Assembly (NCBI GenBank): GCA_013398055.1
Contig: VZRS01007514.1
Span: 158,895 to 222,894 of the forward strand
Source of the DNA: Ifrita kowaldi
Taxonomy: Eukaryota > Chordata > Aves > Passeriformes > Cinclosomatidae
Direction of reading: 5' to 3'
DNA: 64,000 bases
Made by a program: the position numbers and the translations under genes. The notes under the pieces were generated by a model, which did not search any database, had not been told where the DNA came from, and was given only the letters and a program-made list of their open reading frames with translations. Of the stretch, positions 33,911 to 43,330 are shown piece by piece. Within the stretch, counting starts at the first letter, position 1. The number at the start of each line of letters is the position of its first letter.

Positions 33911-36900
33911 CTGGGGACGAGAGACAACAAGAGGCTGAGTGAAGGGATCCACAGCCCAGAGCAAGCATTGCCAGCTTTCCATCATTACAAGACACAACCA
34001 CTCAGTGCTTTGTGTTTCTCCAGCCAGGAATTGCCACCAGAGCCTGCTATGGGCTTGTTTTGCATCCCAAATCCCTGGCCCAGTGCATTTGCACAGGGTG
34101 TGCTTTGCAGAGCACTTCACCTTGGGAGGATTTACCTCACTCCGGTTCTTCCTAACACTATTAAGGTGATTTTCTCTATTTTGGGACATGCCAGCACTGG
34201 GTCTGACCCAGGCAGTTTACCTGTATCAGCTGTGGCTCAGTAAGAGACAAGAACACAGCAGTCCTACCATCAAAGAGCTGCTCTGCTCAATCACTTCTAT
34301 TTGCAACAATTCAGAGAAGATTTAGTTTGTTTAATTAGAAGAGAATTGTTCAGAGTAAGCAAGAGAAGCACCAGCTCTTTACCTAACCCCAGCAGGGCAC
34401 TGCTTTGGTTTATAAACACCTAAAATCCCAGCTGTCCTTCAATTCCAAGGCATCAGGATGGAGGTGAAGTTTCCAACGTCCACCTAACAGGATGACCTGG
34501 GTTCCTCCCATGCCCTCAAGTTACAACTCCAGGGAATTGCCACAGCACCTGAGGTCAGTTTGATCTAACAGATGAACACACAAACTCCACGAAAGCTGAG
34601 AGCTGAGGCAGCACTAGCAAAATGAGAAGAAATGAGAAGACTTTCCCAGAGAAGTTACAGCAGTTTATCCACTGCAGTCTCATTTCTGTGCCATGGCTCA
34701 TACACTGTGTGCTAGAAATGAGGTGGGGAAGGCAAGGCAAGACTTGCCCCTGAACAATTTTCTCCTCAGTTTGATTAGACTTCCCACCCTCTCCCCTCCA
34801 CAGGCAAACAGGGAGAGAGTTACAGCACAGCAGCTGCACCAGGAAACATTTTCCATTTACCAGAATCCTTTTGTGCAAGTGCTCTGCAGGAATCTTTTGC
34901 TCTGCAGCAAAGATGTCAACAACATGTTAGAGCAGGATGATTTCAGGGAACATCATAAACACTCTTCACAGGGCTGTCTATAGACACAGCAGCTGTCAAT
35001 TTAGCCTTGTTCCCAAAATCATCCTCACAACAGCTCAGTCACACGCCTCTGCCTCCCATGAGGGCAGCATTTAGTGTTCCTTCATGTGCCCTACACAGAA
35101 GCCCTTTGCTGCTCCCACAGAGGGAGCCTTCCTTCCATCCACAACAGGATGTTGTGCGCAGCAAGCAGCAGATGTGGCTCCTGATGCTGCAACTGGGCTG
35201 AGGAAACTCTTGCCTAAGAATTTGGCAGCCAAACCAGAGCACAGAGTCCTGACAAACCAAACATTTGCATTCTGAAAGGCTCTAACTGACAAAGGATTAG
35301 CTCACTGTGTTTGGTGGGAGCAGCAAATATGAAATGCTTTGAGCTACAGTGAAGCAAAACTCACAGCACCAGATCCCTGCCCCTCAGGCCTCGTCCCAGT
35401 AGGTCAGAGCATGGACACCTCAGCTCAGGCCCTGTCACAGAGTGGCAGGGGGTGGCAGGAGCACACAGGCTATAAAGAACCAGAGCTCAGCAGTTCCTCT
35501 GGAGTGTTCTTCCTCTTTCAGAGAGGAAGTCTGGGATGGCCGGAGCTCACTGCTCAATTACTTTTTTTTTCAGAGCAAGTAAAGCAGAAGAAAATGTTTT
35601 TATTTGGTGCTCCTGTAACCCAGTTTTAGATAGGACAGGGACGGAATGAGCTGCGCCTACAGAGACTCACATTATCTGATGGATTATATGAATTTTGGGG
35701 TCAAACTAACTTATAAGTTCAACCAAAAGATGGAACAGAAACAGACTTTAATTTGGTTTGGGCATGTAACCTGTAATTGCGTAACTGAAACTTTCTCAGC
35801 ATGTTCAAGTGACACTTCACATTCAGACATGAAGGGAGGGGAAATACCCAGCAGGGCCAGAAGTAGCCTCAGCTTCTGCTGAGCACTCAGATTCCCAAGA
35901 CTAAAAACTCCCCAGGTTTAAGTATTTACCCCTTCCCTAGTTAAACAAAACATTTGCTTTTTCCTGCGGGGAACTTACCCATGATTTGGTCTCTGCGCTG
36001 AAGCCTGAAGGTCTCTTTTCCCACACAGAGCTGGTAGATGAAGATGCCCAGATCAGACACGTTATCAATCTCCTCTGTAACCACCATCTCCTCACGCACC
36101 AGGTACGTCTGAGGCAGGTAAGAGCCAGTCTGGAAGAGACAAAACCTGCAGGTACAGACTGCTGCTTACCACTACATTTTACTCTTTGCTTTGGAAGGGA
36201 TTCAAGCAGCAGAGTTCAGCTTTCCTGATTTTTAATATCAAGATACGCTGAGCTCAACCAGTCACATACCAGGGAAGTTAAAAACTGACAGAGGCCATTT
36301 CAAACAGCTACAGTTACATCCAAACAAAGCACAATTAACCTCAACTCTGCAAGCCTCACGTGAAGCAAATGTAAATAGAACCTGATCAGGTTTATCTGTA
36401 TACAAAATTTGCAGCTATAAGACAAACAAAATATTGTGAAAGACTCCAGGTTAGAGGCAATGTATTTCTAATATAAAAAAGGCAGGGCAACCTACAAAAG
36501 GCTTCACCAGATGCTCCCAGCACTACTGAAACAGCTTCCTACCCCTCAACTCCTAAAACAGGGGCAGGGACATACATTTACAGCTTGTCTTCATGGGGCT
36601 AAAAAAAATAATGCAACAAGCTAAACTAGACCAGTGGTCTATAGAACCAGATGTAAGAGAGTCAATGATCTTTTTAAAAAGTCCATTTGACACATGATAG
36701 CCAAGTATTGCATTTAACTGGGAAGCAGCAGCAAGCTCTGTTAACTTGACCCATAAATCATCTTGGAAAAACACCAGTTTTAGTCACTGAAGAGTCAAAT
36801 GCTTGTGGTGATCTCATAACTGCAGTGCCAATAACTGGGGAACAAGTTCACATTGTTCTTTTCAGCAAAACCCTCACGGGGCGAGCGAGCTTGCTGGGAG

Positions 36901-38914
36901 TAACTCTCAGGTTTAGGCTTTCAATGATATTTGGAGCTTTATCAAATTCCTTTCTAACAGCTAAATTTAACCTTATCTGCTGGTTGCTTTCAGCTCTCAT
37001 AAAGCCAGGTATTAATAAGAGCATTAGGCATGAATCTACTCAACATAATATACACTGACAGCTGGCCTTAACTTCAGTGCAGTGACTGAGCCGGGGGATT
37101 ATGGACTTTGATGGAGGGAGGACTGTTCTAGCAAGGTCCTGGAGTTCAGGAGCAGCACCCAGCACTCTTAGCAAAAGGCAGCCTGTCAGCAGAACCCAGC
37201 AGCAAAGCTCCCACATACCGCCAGCTTGGCGAAGAGATCCATCAGATTCCTTGGAGGCATGACTATGGAAGTGTTCAGCGGGATCACGTAGCAGTTCCCC
37301 AGCTGCAGGTCGAGATACGCCGTCAAAAGCTGTTTTAAAAACAAGTTTTCAATTAGTCAGGGGGCCTTTGATTAGCAGAACACAATTCTACCAGGAGCAA
37401 GGCAAGCTAAAAAAGCTGGAGATCACTCACAGCTACTACAAGAGTGATGCATTTAGGAACCACCCAGTGTAAGAACTGAGCTGTTACCGCTTTGGTAAAC
37501 CAAGTGGTTACAGTAGTAGTTCAAAAAACTTTTGCAGATAAGAGAAAGCTGAATAGAAAAGCAGCTTCTGCCACAATTGTAAAGGAGTACAGTTTGTACT
37601 AACACAGAGGAAGTATTTGGGAGTATGATCTCAGAACTGAAAAGGTCTAATTAAGCACAGTGCAAACAAAAGGTATCCAGCTGCTGATAAACAATCATTC
37701 CCTTTAAATAGTTCTTCAGGAAAAGTGTTAGTTCCTACAAACATCTCATCAGCATTGCCACTGAGCACAAGAACTGCAGCAACCAGAATTATCTGTTTAT
37801 TCTATCTGCACTGCCAAGGCTGGATTTACAACCAACCTCTGAGAGCTTTTACAGCTGACTGAGGATAAATGTTAACACTATCAACACAGCTTTAATAAAA
37901 AAGTCAAATGAAAGCCATCCTCTCCTCTTCACCTTACAGAAACTCCATGCAACTACACAGCATTGTCAGGTTCCAAGTTTCAGCTGCCTGAAGTGATTTT
38001 TCAAGGCCCTTCTCCAAGGCCCACACCTGTTTGCAATTCAACATTTTGCTGTGACATTGTGCTGAGTCCTCAGTCCCTTAACTCACATTTATGCTATTCC
38101 CCATTTACATGGGATTCTTGACCAAACAGCCAGTGGCACTTCCAGATATCCCACAGGCACCAGTAGAGCTGCACAGCACTGAGACGCATTTTTCTGGGAA
38201 ACAACTCAGAGTTCCTACCCACAGTGACTGTACCGCCACTGCAGAGTTAATCCCACTGTTACAGGGTTCACAGGGTCAGCTGTGCCACACTTAAACCCAA
38301 GGAGCACTGGCGCTGACAGCGAGCTCTAAAGCCCCGAGCGCAATCCCCGGGGCTGTGCGCGCTGCCCCCGCACACTGACCCTGTCGAAGTCGTGCACGAT
38401 GGCGGCGGGGTCGCTGTCGGAGAACTTGGGCACGGGCACATCGATGATGGCGATGTTGTCGTCCTCGCGGATGTCGGCCTCCTCGGCGATGGGCAGGAAG
38501 TACGGCTCCACCGCGCGCTCCCGGCCCTCGTTCTCAAAGTAGCACATCTCCCCACGGTACACCTTGTGCTGGGACACGAGCAAGGGCAGTTAACTCACAG
38601 CAAAGCAGCTCTAACGCTGCATTTCTGTGTGTCGAGACTGAGCACAGCTCTGTCACACCCAAAAGACACACGGTCTTCGTGGCCCCGTGATCCTTCTTTC
38701 CCCTTCATCTTTCCAGTCTAGTGATAACCCATTTATACTTTTTAATCAATGCTGTTTAAATAAAAAAGAACTCTCGGATTACCTTTGGCATGAAGTACTT
38801 GTAGATGCAGGCTCCACCCACAACAACCCCTGCCAAGATGAACGCCAGGCCCAGCAGAGTCAAGAGACATCTTCCAGATGAGTTTTCAGCCCTGTGTGTG
38901 GCAACTTCTGGGTC
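33822..38914 (-). CDS. ITM2A: Integral membrane protein 2A, coding exons 2-6 (exon 1 missing)
   Basis: This is a type II membrane protein of the BRICHOS family, found in Golgi, endosomes and plasma membrane. In mammals it is linked to T-cell activation, cartilage and muscle differentiation and autophagy. Five exons splice in frame with GT/AG borders: 38914-38783, 38568-38380, 37329-37219, 36129-35979 and 33910-33822. Together they give 223 residues. The human protein has 263, so about 40 N-terminal residues (exon 1) are missing. Exon 2 encodes the transmembrane segment (LTLLGLAFILAGVVVGGACI). Exons 3-5 encode the luminal BRICHOS region, with its paired cysteines (GNCYV and IYQLC) and the ADIREDDNIAIIDVPVP signature. 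An NTS sequon is in exon 4. The C-terminal exon carries QKR followed by a 24-residue peptide. ITM2A is preferred over ITM2B or ITM2C because of the transmembrane segment, the KICQ end and the position beside GPR174. Confidence 0.95.
33911..35978 (-). other. ITM2A: ITM2A intron 5
   Basis: An intron of 2,068 bp, phase 1, from donor GTAAGT (35978 downward) to acceptor CCCCAG. I saw no repeat or nested gene in it. Confidence 0.85.
35979..36129 (-). CDS. ITM2A: ITM2A exon 5
   Basis: 151 bp, bounded by acceptor CTTCCAG and donor GTAAGT. It begins TGSYLPQTYLVREE and includes LGIFIYQLC and the basic FRLQRRDQ segment. It carries the second half of the BRICHOS region and the second conserved cysteine. 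Confidence 0.95.
36130..37218 (-). other. ITM2A: ITM2A intron 4
   Basis: An intron of 1,089 bp, phase 0, with donor GTATGT. Nothing else was recognised in it. Confidence 0.85.
37219..37329 (-). CDS. ITM2A: ITM2A exon 4
   Basis: 111 bp (37 codons, the same as human), acceptor AAACAG and donor GTATGT. It contains LTAYLDLQLGNCYVIPLNTS, with the first BRICHOS cysteine and an NTS glycosylation sequon, then MPPRNLMDLF. Confidence 0.96.
37330..38379 (-). other. ITM2A: ITM2A intron 3
   Basis: An intron of 1,050 bp, phase 0, donor GTCAGT. Nothing else was recognised in it. Confidence 0.85.
38380..38568 (-). CDS. ITM2A: ITM2A exon 3
   Basis: 189 bp (63 codons), acceptor CCCAG and donor GTCAGT. It encodes YRGEMCYFENEG, a short variable acidic and basic loop, then the highly conserved EEADIREDDNIAIIDVPVP and FSDSDPAAIVHDF. 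It is more GC-rich than its neighbours. Confidence 0.97.
38569..38782 (-). other. ITM2A: ITM2A intron 2
   Basis: An intron of 214 bp, phase 0, with donor GTAATC and acceptor CCCAG. Confidence 0.85.
38783..38914 (-). CDS. ITM2A: ITM2A exon 2
   Basis: 132 bp (44 codons), acceptor TTTAAAG and donor GTAATC. It encodes DPEVATHRAENSSGRC, then the single signal-anchor transmembrane segment and YKYFMPK. It aligns residue for residue with human ITM2A over its whole length. Confidence 0.95.
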
Positions 38915-41900
38915 CTTTAAATAAAGAAAGGTGAGAGCTTAGAAAGGGCAGCTGCTCTGTATTTGAAGTGAGTTGTTATCAACTGCTTCACTTTGACCCA
39001 CTGTCTTCTATTTCTCCTAGGTGTGGGAATTACAAGTCAGCATCATAAAATAAGAAAACACTCACATGAAATGTTACTGCATCAGATTAAGACCAGTTTT
39101 CAAACAGCACCAAGAGTATTTTACGAGTTAGAGGATGTTTTCTAGACAAACCTTTGTCCAGGAACTATTTGCGTTGTAAGAAACTTAAATAACTGTAACA
39201 AAAGGTACTGTGCTGCAGTCACGTTCTAGTACAGGAAAGCAGGATTTGTAGATCAAGGTCATTAAAGGTACACAGAGTCTTCAGGCCTCTTCCCAAAAGC
39301 CTCTTTCCCCTCCTCCTCTCGCTATCACTTGCATTAACATTACTTTTCCTCCCAAAGCTGGATTAACAGAAGAAGCCAAGATGCAATTTTGTCTCTTGGC
39401 TGGAGAACAGACAACTGACACGAGTCACCAGGTTTTGGAACTTTTAATATGCACAAGCAAAGTCCATTATGAAAGAAAACCACTCGTCAGCTTAAACACA
39501 GCTTCCAATTATGCCAAATAAAAACAAGTCCCTGTGGCACATCCTACCCTGCAGCCTCAAAATAACCTCTCTCCTACCCAAATCCCAGGAAGTTTTGTTT
39601 CCAACAGCCTGAAACTTCCCTCTTTAGCTCAGCAGCTTGTTTTCCCCCACCCAGTGTTCTCTCAAAAGATGACTGCACCCAAAGGAAACTACTCTCAGGT
39701 GGTGGTGAGTTGTGCAATCCTCACTGCAAAGGCAGAGGTGGCGTCTGAAAGGAAAGTTTAACCCTCCAGAGCTCCTGCAGCACCTTCCCAGACTTCCAGC
39801 TGCAAGGCTCAGGCAAGCCAACTGAAGAGAACAGCAGAAGTACTGTCAAATACCAAACAATCAGAAGAGACATTCCCTCCTGGAATCACACACTGGGCTT
39901 GAGTCTTTAAAAGGAAAAAACAAAACACAAAAACAACCACCAAACCCTAAATGTTTAGATAACCTCTATATTTGGTCAAGAATGTCCCTTTAATGATTCC
40001 TGACTCCAGGATTTAATAGCTTGCTTTCAAGATCTGCTCTTTGTCCTGGTCAGGAAGGAAGAAAATTGGATTTCACAGTAAAAGAGCTTTTCCTTTGAGG
40101 TATTCCCAGAATCAGTGGCTGGGTTGGGCACAGCAGCTTCCACGGCCTTTCTTTATTTGGGTCCTGCAGAACACAACACATTTAGTGACCTGTGCTCCCA
40201 ACAAGCGCCAGCATTATCACTGAGGCTGCAATATATCCATGCTCAGCAAGACGCAGCAGCATAAAAGTCAAAGCCATCAGTTATGCAAGTGCTGAAACAA
40301 ACCCCAAGCTGTTTTGTGAAAGTCAATACTCCCACATTCCACTCGCGCATCCTCCAAACACAAAAATGTTGGTTCAGCAGGACACAAGCTGCTACAATTG
40401 GCATGTGAAGCATTTGTTAAAAAAGAAACAAAAACTACAAAAACAAAGCCAAACCCTGGTTTCAAGTCAGAATGATGCCACATTTCTATGGCACTGTGTG
40501 AAAACCATCTTTCAGGGTTAAGCAGCTGTAAGATGGAGATTAATTCTGTTCTCTCCATGTTCACCTCCACCTTGGAGGTCCTTACTCATCCAGCCTGTCC
40601 CTACTTGAACACACCAGTCTGCACCAGTTTTGGCACTCCAGCCATCCCAGTGCAGGGATGATGTCGACATCTAATTAGCTACACTTGCACTGCACGTATT
40701 TCAAACAAAGCAAAGGTAGTTCAGCATATTAAGCAGCAATGTGGGCAGCTGAACCTGAGAGGAAAGAGTTGACAGAGCTGCTAAGGGAACACAATAGGAA
40801 GATTTTGCTCCAGCAGGTTACAAAACCTCTGCACAAAAGTAACAGATAAAAGTCATCAAAAACCTACAAAGAAAATGCAGTTCTAAGCTGTAACAAGCAA
40901 AGCAAACGAGGGATAAGAGACAAGAAGAAAAATCACTTGTTTTAACACTGCTGACAGCCCCAAAGAACCTGCAGGGAGAATTTTCTGCAAGCTCAAGGGT
41001 TTTGTGCAGATACTCCAGGGGACTTTTATTGTGCTGTTTCAGCCAACATTAGCCTTTAAGCTTGTTTGCTCTGCACAAATATTCCAGCAAAAGAAGACAT
41101 TAACAACCACTCCAACAAGTTTGTCTTGGAGTAAAATTATGAACTTGATGTTTACACGCAATTCCAAGCCCTGAAGTCAGAATGAAGAGTTGTTAAAAAC
41201 CCATGTACGTGTGTGCAAACACACAGGATATTCCAAATCGAGAGGAGCAGCTCTCATGAGAACACAAAAAGGGGTGTGTTTATTAGAACTATTCCAGTCA
41301 GAGCTTTCACAGTACAGGGCTAGTAAATGTATGTATAACCAGTTGCCTCAGGAGTAGCTGAGGAGTTTGTCCCACAAGAAATTGGCTGGGCTAATGACAT
41401 CTTCAAATTTTAAATCCTTTATCTACCCTGTTTTCCTACTTTCTCTCCTTTTGATCCTGTAAGACAGTGCTACTATATTAAATGTGCACACATCAAACTC
41501 TGACAGCTCAGAAGAGTGCACTGAGCAGGAAAATCACTCTGCATCCCTTCTCCTTCCAAAGGGAGGCTATTTCAGGTGAGGTTGTGTAGGCTGGAAGGGA
41601 AGCTGCTTTCCTGATTACAGCTTAGAAGGGGGAAAAAAAAAAGAAAAAACAGAACTAGAGTCCAACTCCACAAGTTTTGTTGTTTTAAAAATTTTCTTAC
41701 TTTCCGATAACAAACAAACTCAGCCCAGGCCATCTTCCCCGTCTAGAGCCACTGATGTATTTACCTACAGGCTGAGCTTCTCCATCTGCCTAAAACGCAA
41801 GACACCTTCAAAACAAATTTCCCACAAACTGGGAAAGTTCCACGCAAGCCAGCGACGCGCAGCTCGTTGCGAAGGAAAAGCCAACCACAGGGTGCTAGCC

Positions 41901-41940
41901 TGGGTTTCTATTTAAAACCCTTTATGGCAGGTTTCTTAAT
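38915..41940 (-). other. ITM2A: ITM2A intron 1 (3' part)
   Basis: No first exon was found here on the minus strand. The expected start (Met-Val-Lys-Ile-Ala-Phe in the family) was searched for by eye and not seen. The sequence is AT-rich and free of obvious repeats. Confidence 0.7.
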
Positions 41941-42007
41941 TTAAGCGCGACACCGACGCCTCACCGCAGCTGCCGGGAGGCTCCGAGCGCCGCCGGCAGC
42001 GGAGGAC

Positions 42008-42008
42008 N
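42008..42008. other. Single-N assembly join
   Basis: A lone N separates a short GC-rich end (41941-42007) from a CR1 fragment. That fragment is repeated after the next gap. Confidence 0.95.
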
Positions 42009-42311
42009 TCCCAGCTCCCTCAGCCACTCCTGGTGCTCCCTGGGCACCTGTCCCAGTGTTCTGCCCCCTCCATGGAAAGCAATTCTTCCTCATGTTGAGG
42101 TGGAACTTGTTACGGTTTGGTTTATGGCCACTGCTCCTTGTCCTGTCGCTGGCACCACTGCACAGAGCCTGACACCATCCTCTGGCACCCCTTGGAGAGA
42201 TATTGGTATGGATTGGTGAGATCCTCTCCAAGTCTTCCCTTCTCCAGACTAATCAAGCCCAGCTCCCACACCCTCTCCTCATCAAGGAGATGCTCCAGAC
42301 TCCTCATCATC
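42009..42311 (-). mobile_element. CR1 LINE fragment, first (probably artefactual) copy
   Basis: 303 bp of CR1 sequence in antisense orientation, identical to 42922-43224 except for one base (42286 versus 43199). It starts right after an N and breaks off abruptly into CpG-rich unique sequence. Confidence 0.85.
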
Positions 42312-42637
42312 AGCCCGCTTTGTTTGCCTGGAAGGCGCCGGCCGAGCGCTGCCCGCGCCGGGGGGGGACCTCCCTGCGCTTCCCTGGCCGGCCCAGGGCC
42401 GAGCTGGGAGCTTTAAAGCGCCGTCAGGAAACGCGGCGCTGGCACGGGCCCAGCTCGAGATAAACACCCGGTGCCGGCGCTGGCCCGGGGGTGTCACGGG
42501 ACATCGCACCGCGACGGGGCTGCGGAGAGGGACAACACCGCGGCACCAGGGTCCCGCAGCCTCTCACGGCTGAGGGGAGACGCTCCCGCAGCCCCGGGCA
42601 GGGCGCGGCGGGGCAGCCGCCACAGCAGCGCGAGCNN
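42312..42637 (-). promoter_or_regulatory. ITM2A: CpG island next to the gap, probable ITM2A promoter or first-exon region
   Basis: A very GC- and CpG-rich stretch of 326 bp that ends in the N run. ITM2A is transcribed leftward and its first exon is missing, so this island is the natural place for its 5' end. None of the three minus-strand frames gives the expected N terminus, so the coding part is likely in the gap. A TTTAAA on the minus strand near 42413 could be an AT-rich core element but is not placed confidently. Confidence 0.55.
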
Positions 42638-42917
42638 NNNNNNNNNNNNNNNNNNNNNNNNNNNNNNNNNNNNNNNNNNNNNNNNNNNNNNNNNNNNNNN
42701 NNNNNNNNNNNNNNNNNNNNNNNNNNNNNNNNNNNNNNNNNNNNNNNNNNNNNNNNNNNNNNNNNNNNNNNNNNNNNNNNNNNNNNNNNNNNNNNNNNNN
42801 NNNNNNNNNNNNNNNNNNNNNNNNNNNNNNNNNNNNNNNNNNNNNNNNNNNNNNNNNNNNNNNNNNNNNNNNNNNNNNNNNNNNNNNNNNNNNNNNNNNN
42901 NNNNNNNNNNNNNNNNN
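42638..42917. other. Assembly gap, 280 N
   Basis: A run of N of 280 bases inside the CpG island. It probably hides ITM2A exon 1 and the core promoter. GC-rich avian 5' ends are commonly lost in short-read assemblies. Confidence 0.98.
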
Positions 42918-43325
42918 CCTTTCCCAGCTCCCTCAGCCACTCCTGGTGCTCCCTGGGCACCTGTCCCAGTGTTCTGCCCCCTCCATGGAAAGCAATTCTT
43001 CCTCATGTTGAGGTGGAACTTGTTACGGTTTGGTTTATGGCCACTGCTCCTTGTCCTGTCGCTGGCACCACTGCACAGAGCCTGACACCATCCTCTGGCA
43101 CCCCTTGGAGAGATATTGGTATGGATTGGTGAGATCCTCTCCAAGTCTTCCCTTCTCCAGACTAATCAAGCCCAGCTCCCACACCCTCTCCTCATCAATG
43201 AGATGCTCCAGACTCCTCATCATCTTTGTGGCCTCCACTGGGCCATCTCCAGCAGCTCCTTGTCTTTCTTGTTCTCAAGAAGCCCAGACCTGGGCACGGC
43301 CCTCCAGATGTGCCTCAGAAGGGAG
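42918..43325 (-). mobile_element. CR1 LINE fragment, about 400 bp
   Basis: Antisense CR1: CCAGCTCCCTCAGCCACTCC, the CTTGTTACGGTTTGGTTTATG block, CCTTGTCCTGTCGCTGGCAC, CTCCAGACTCCTCATCATCT, then TTTGTGGCCTCCACTGGG and GCTCCTTGTCTTTCTTGTTC. Unlike the first copy it runs on into normal CR1 sequence, so it is the likelier true locus. Confidence 0.88.
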
Positions 43326-43330
43326 AATGA

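Noticed and set aside
33822..38914. ITM2B or ITM2C as the identity of the minus-strand gene
   Set aside because: The transmembrane segment, the KYFMPK junction, the KICQ C terminus and the neighbour GPR174 all point to ITM2A.
42424..43144. Long open frames through the N run on both strands
   Set aside because: They are open only because N codons cannot be stops; the ends are CpG-island and CR1 sequence.
42009..43325. Real tandem duplication of a CR1 element beside ITM2A
   Set aside because: Both copies begin at assembly gaps and differ by one base in 303, which fits a join artefact better than two old insertions.
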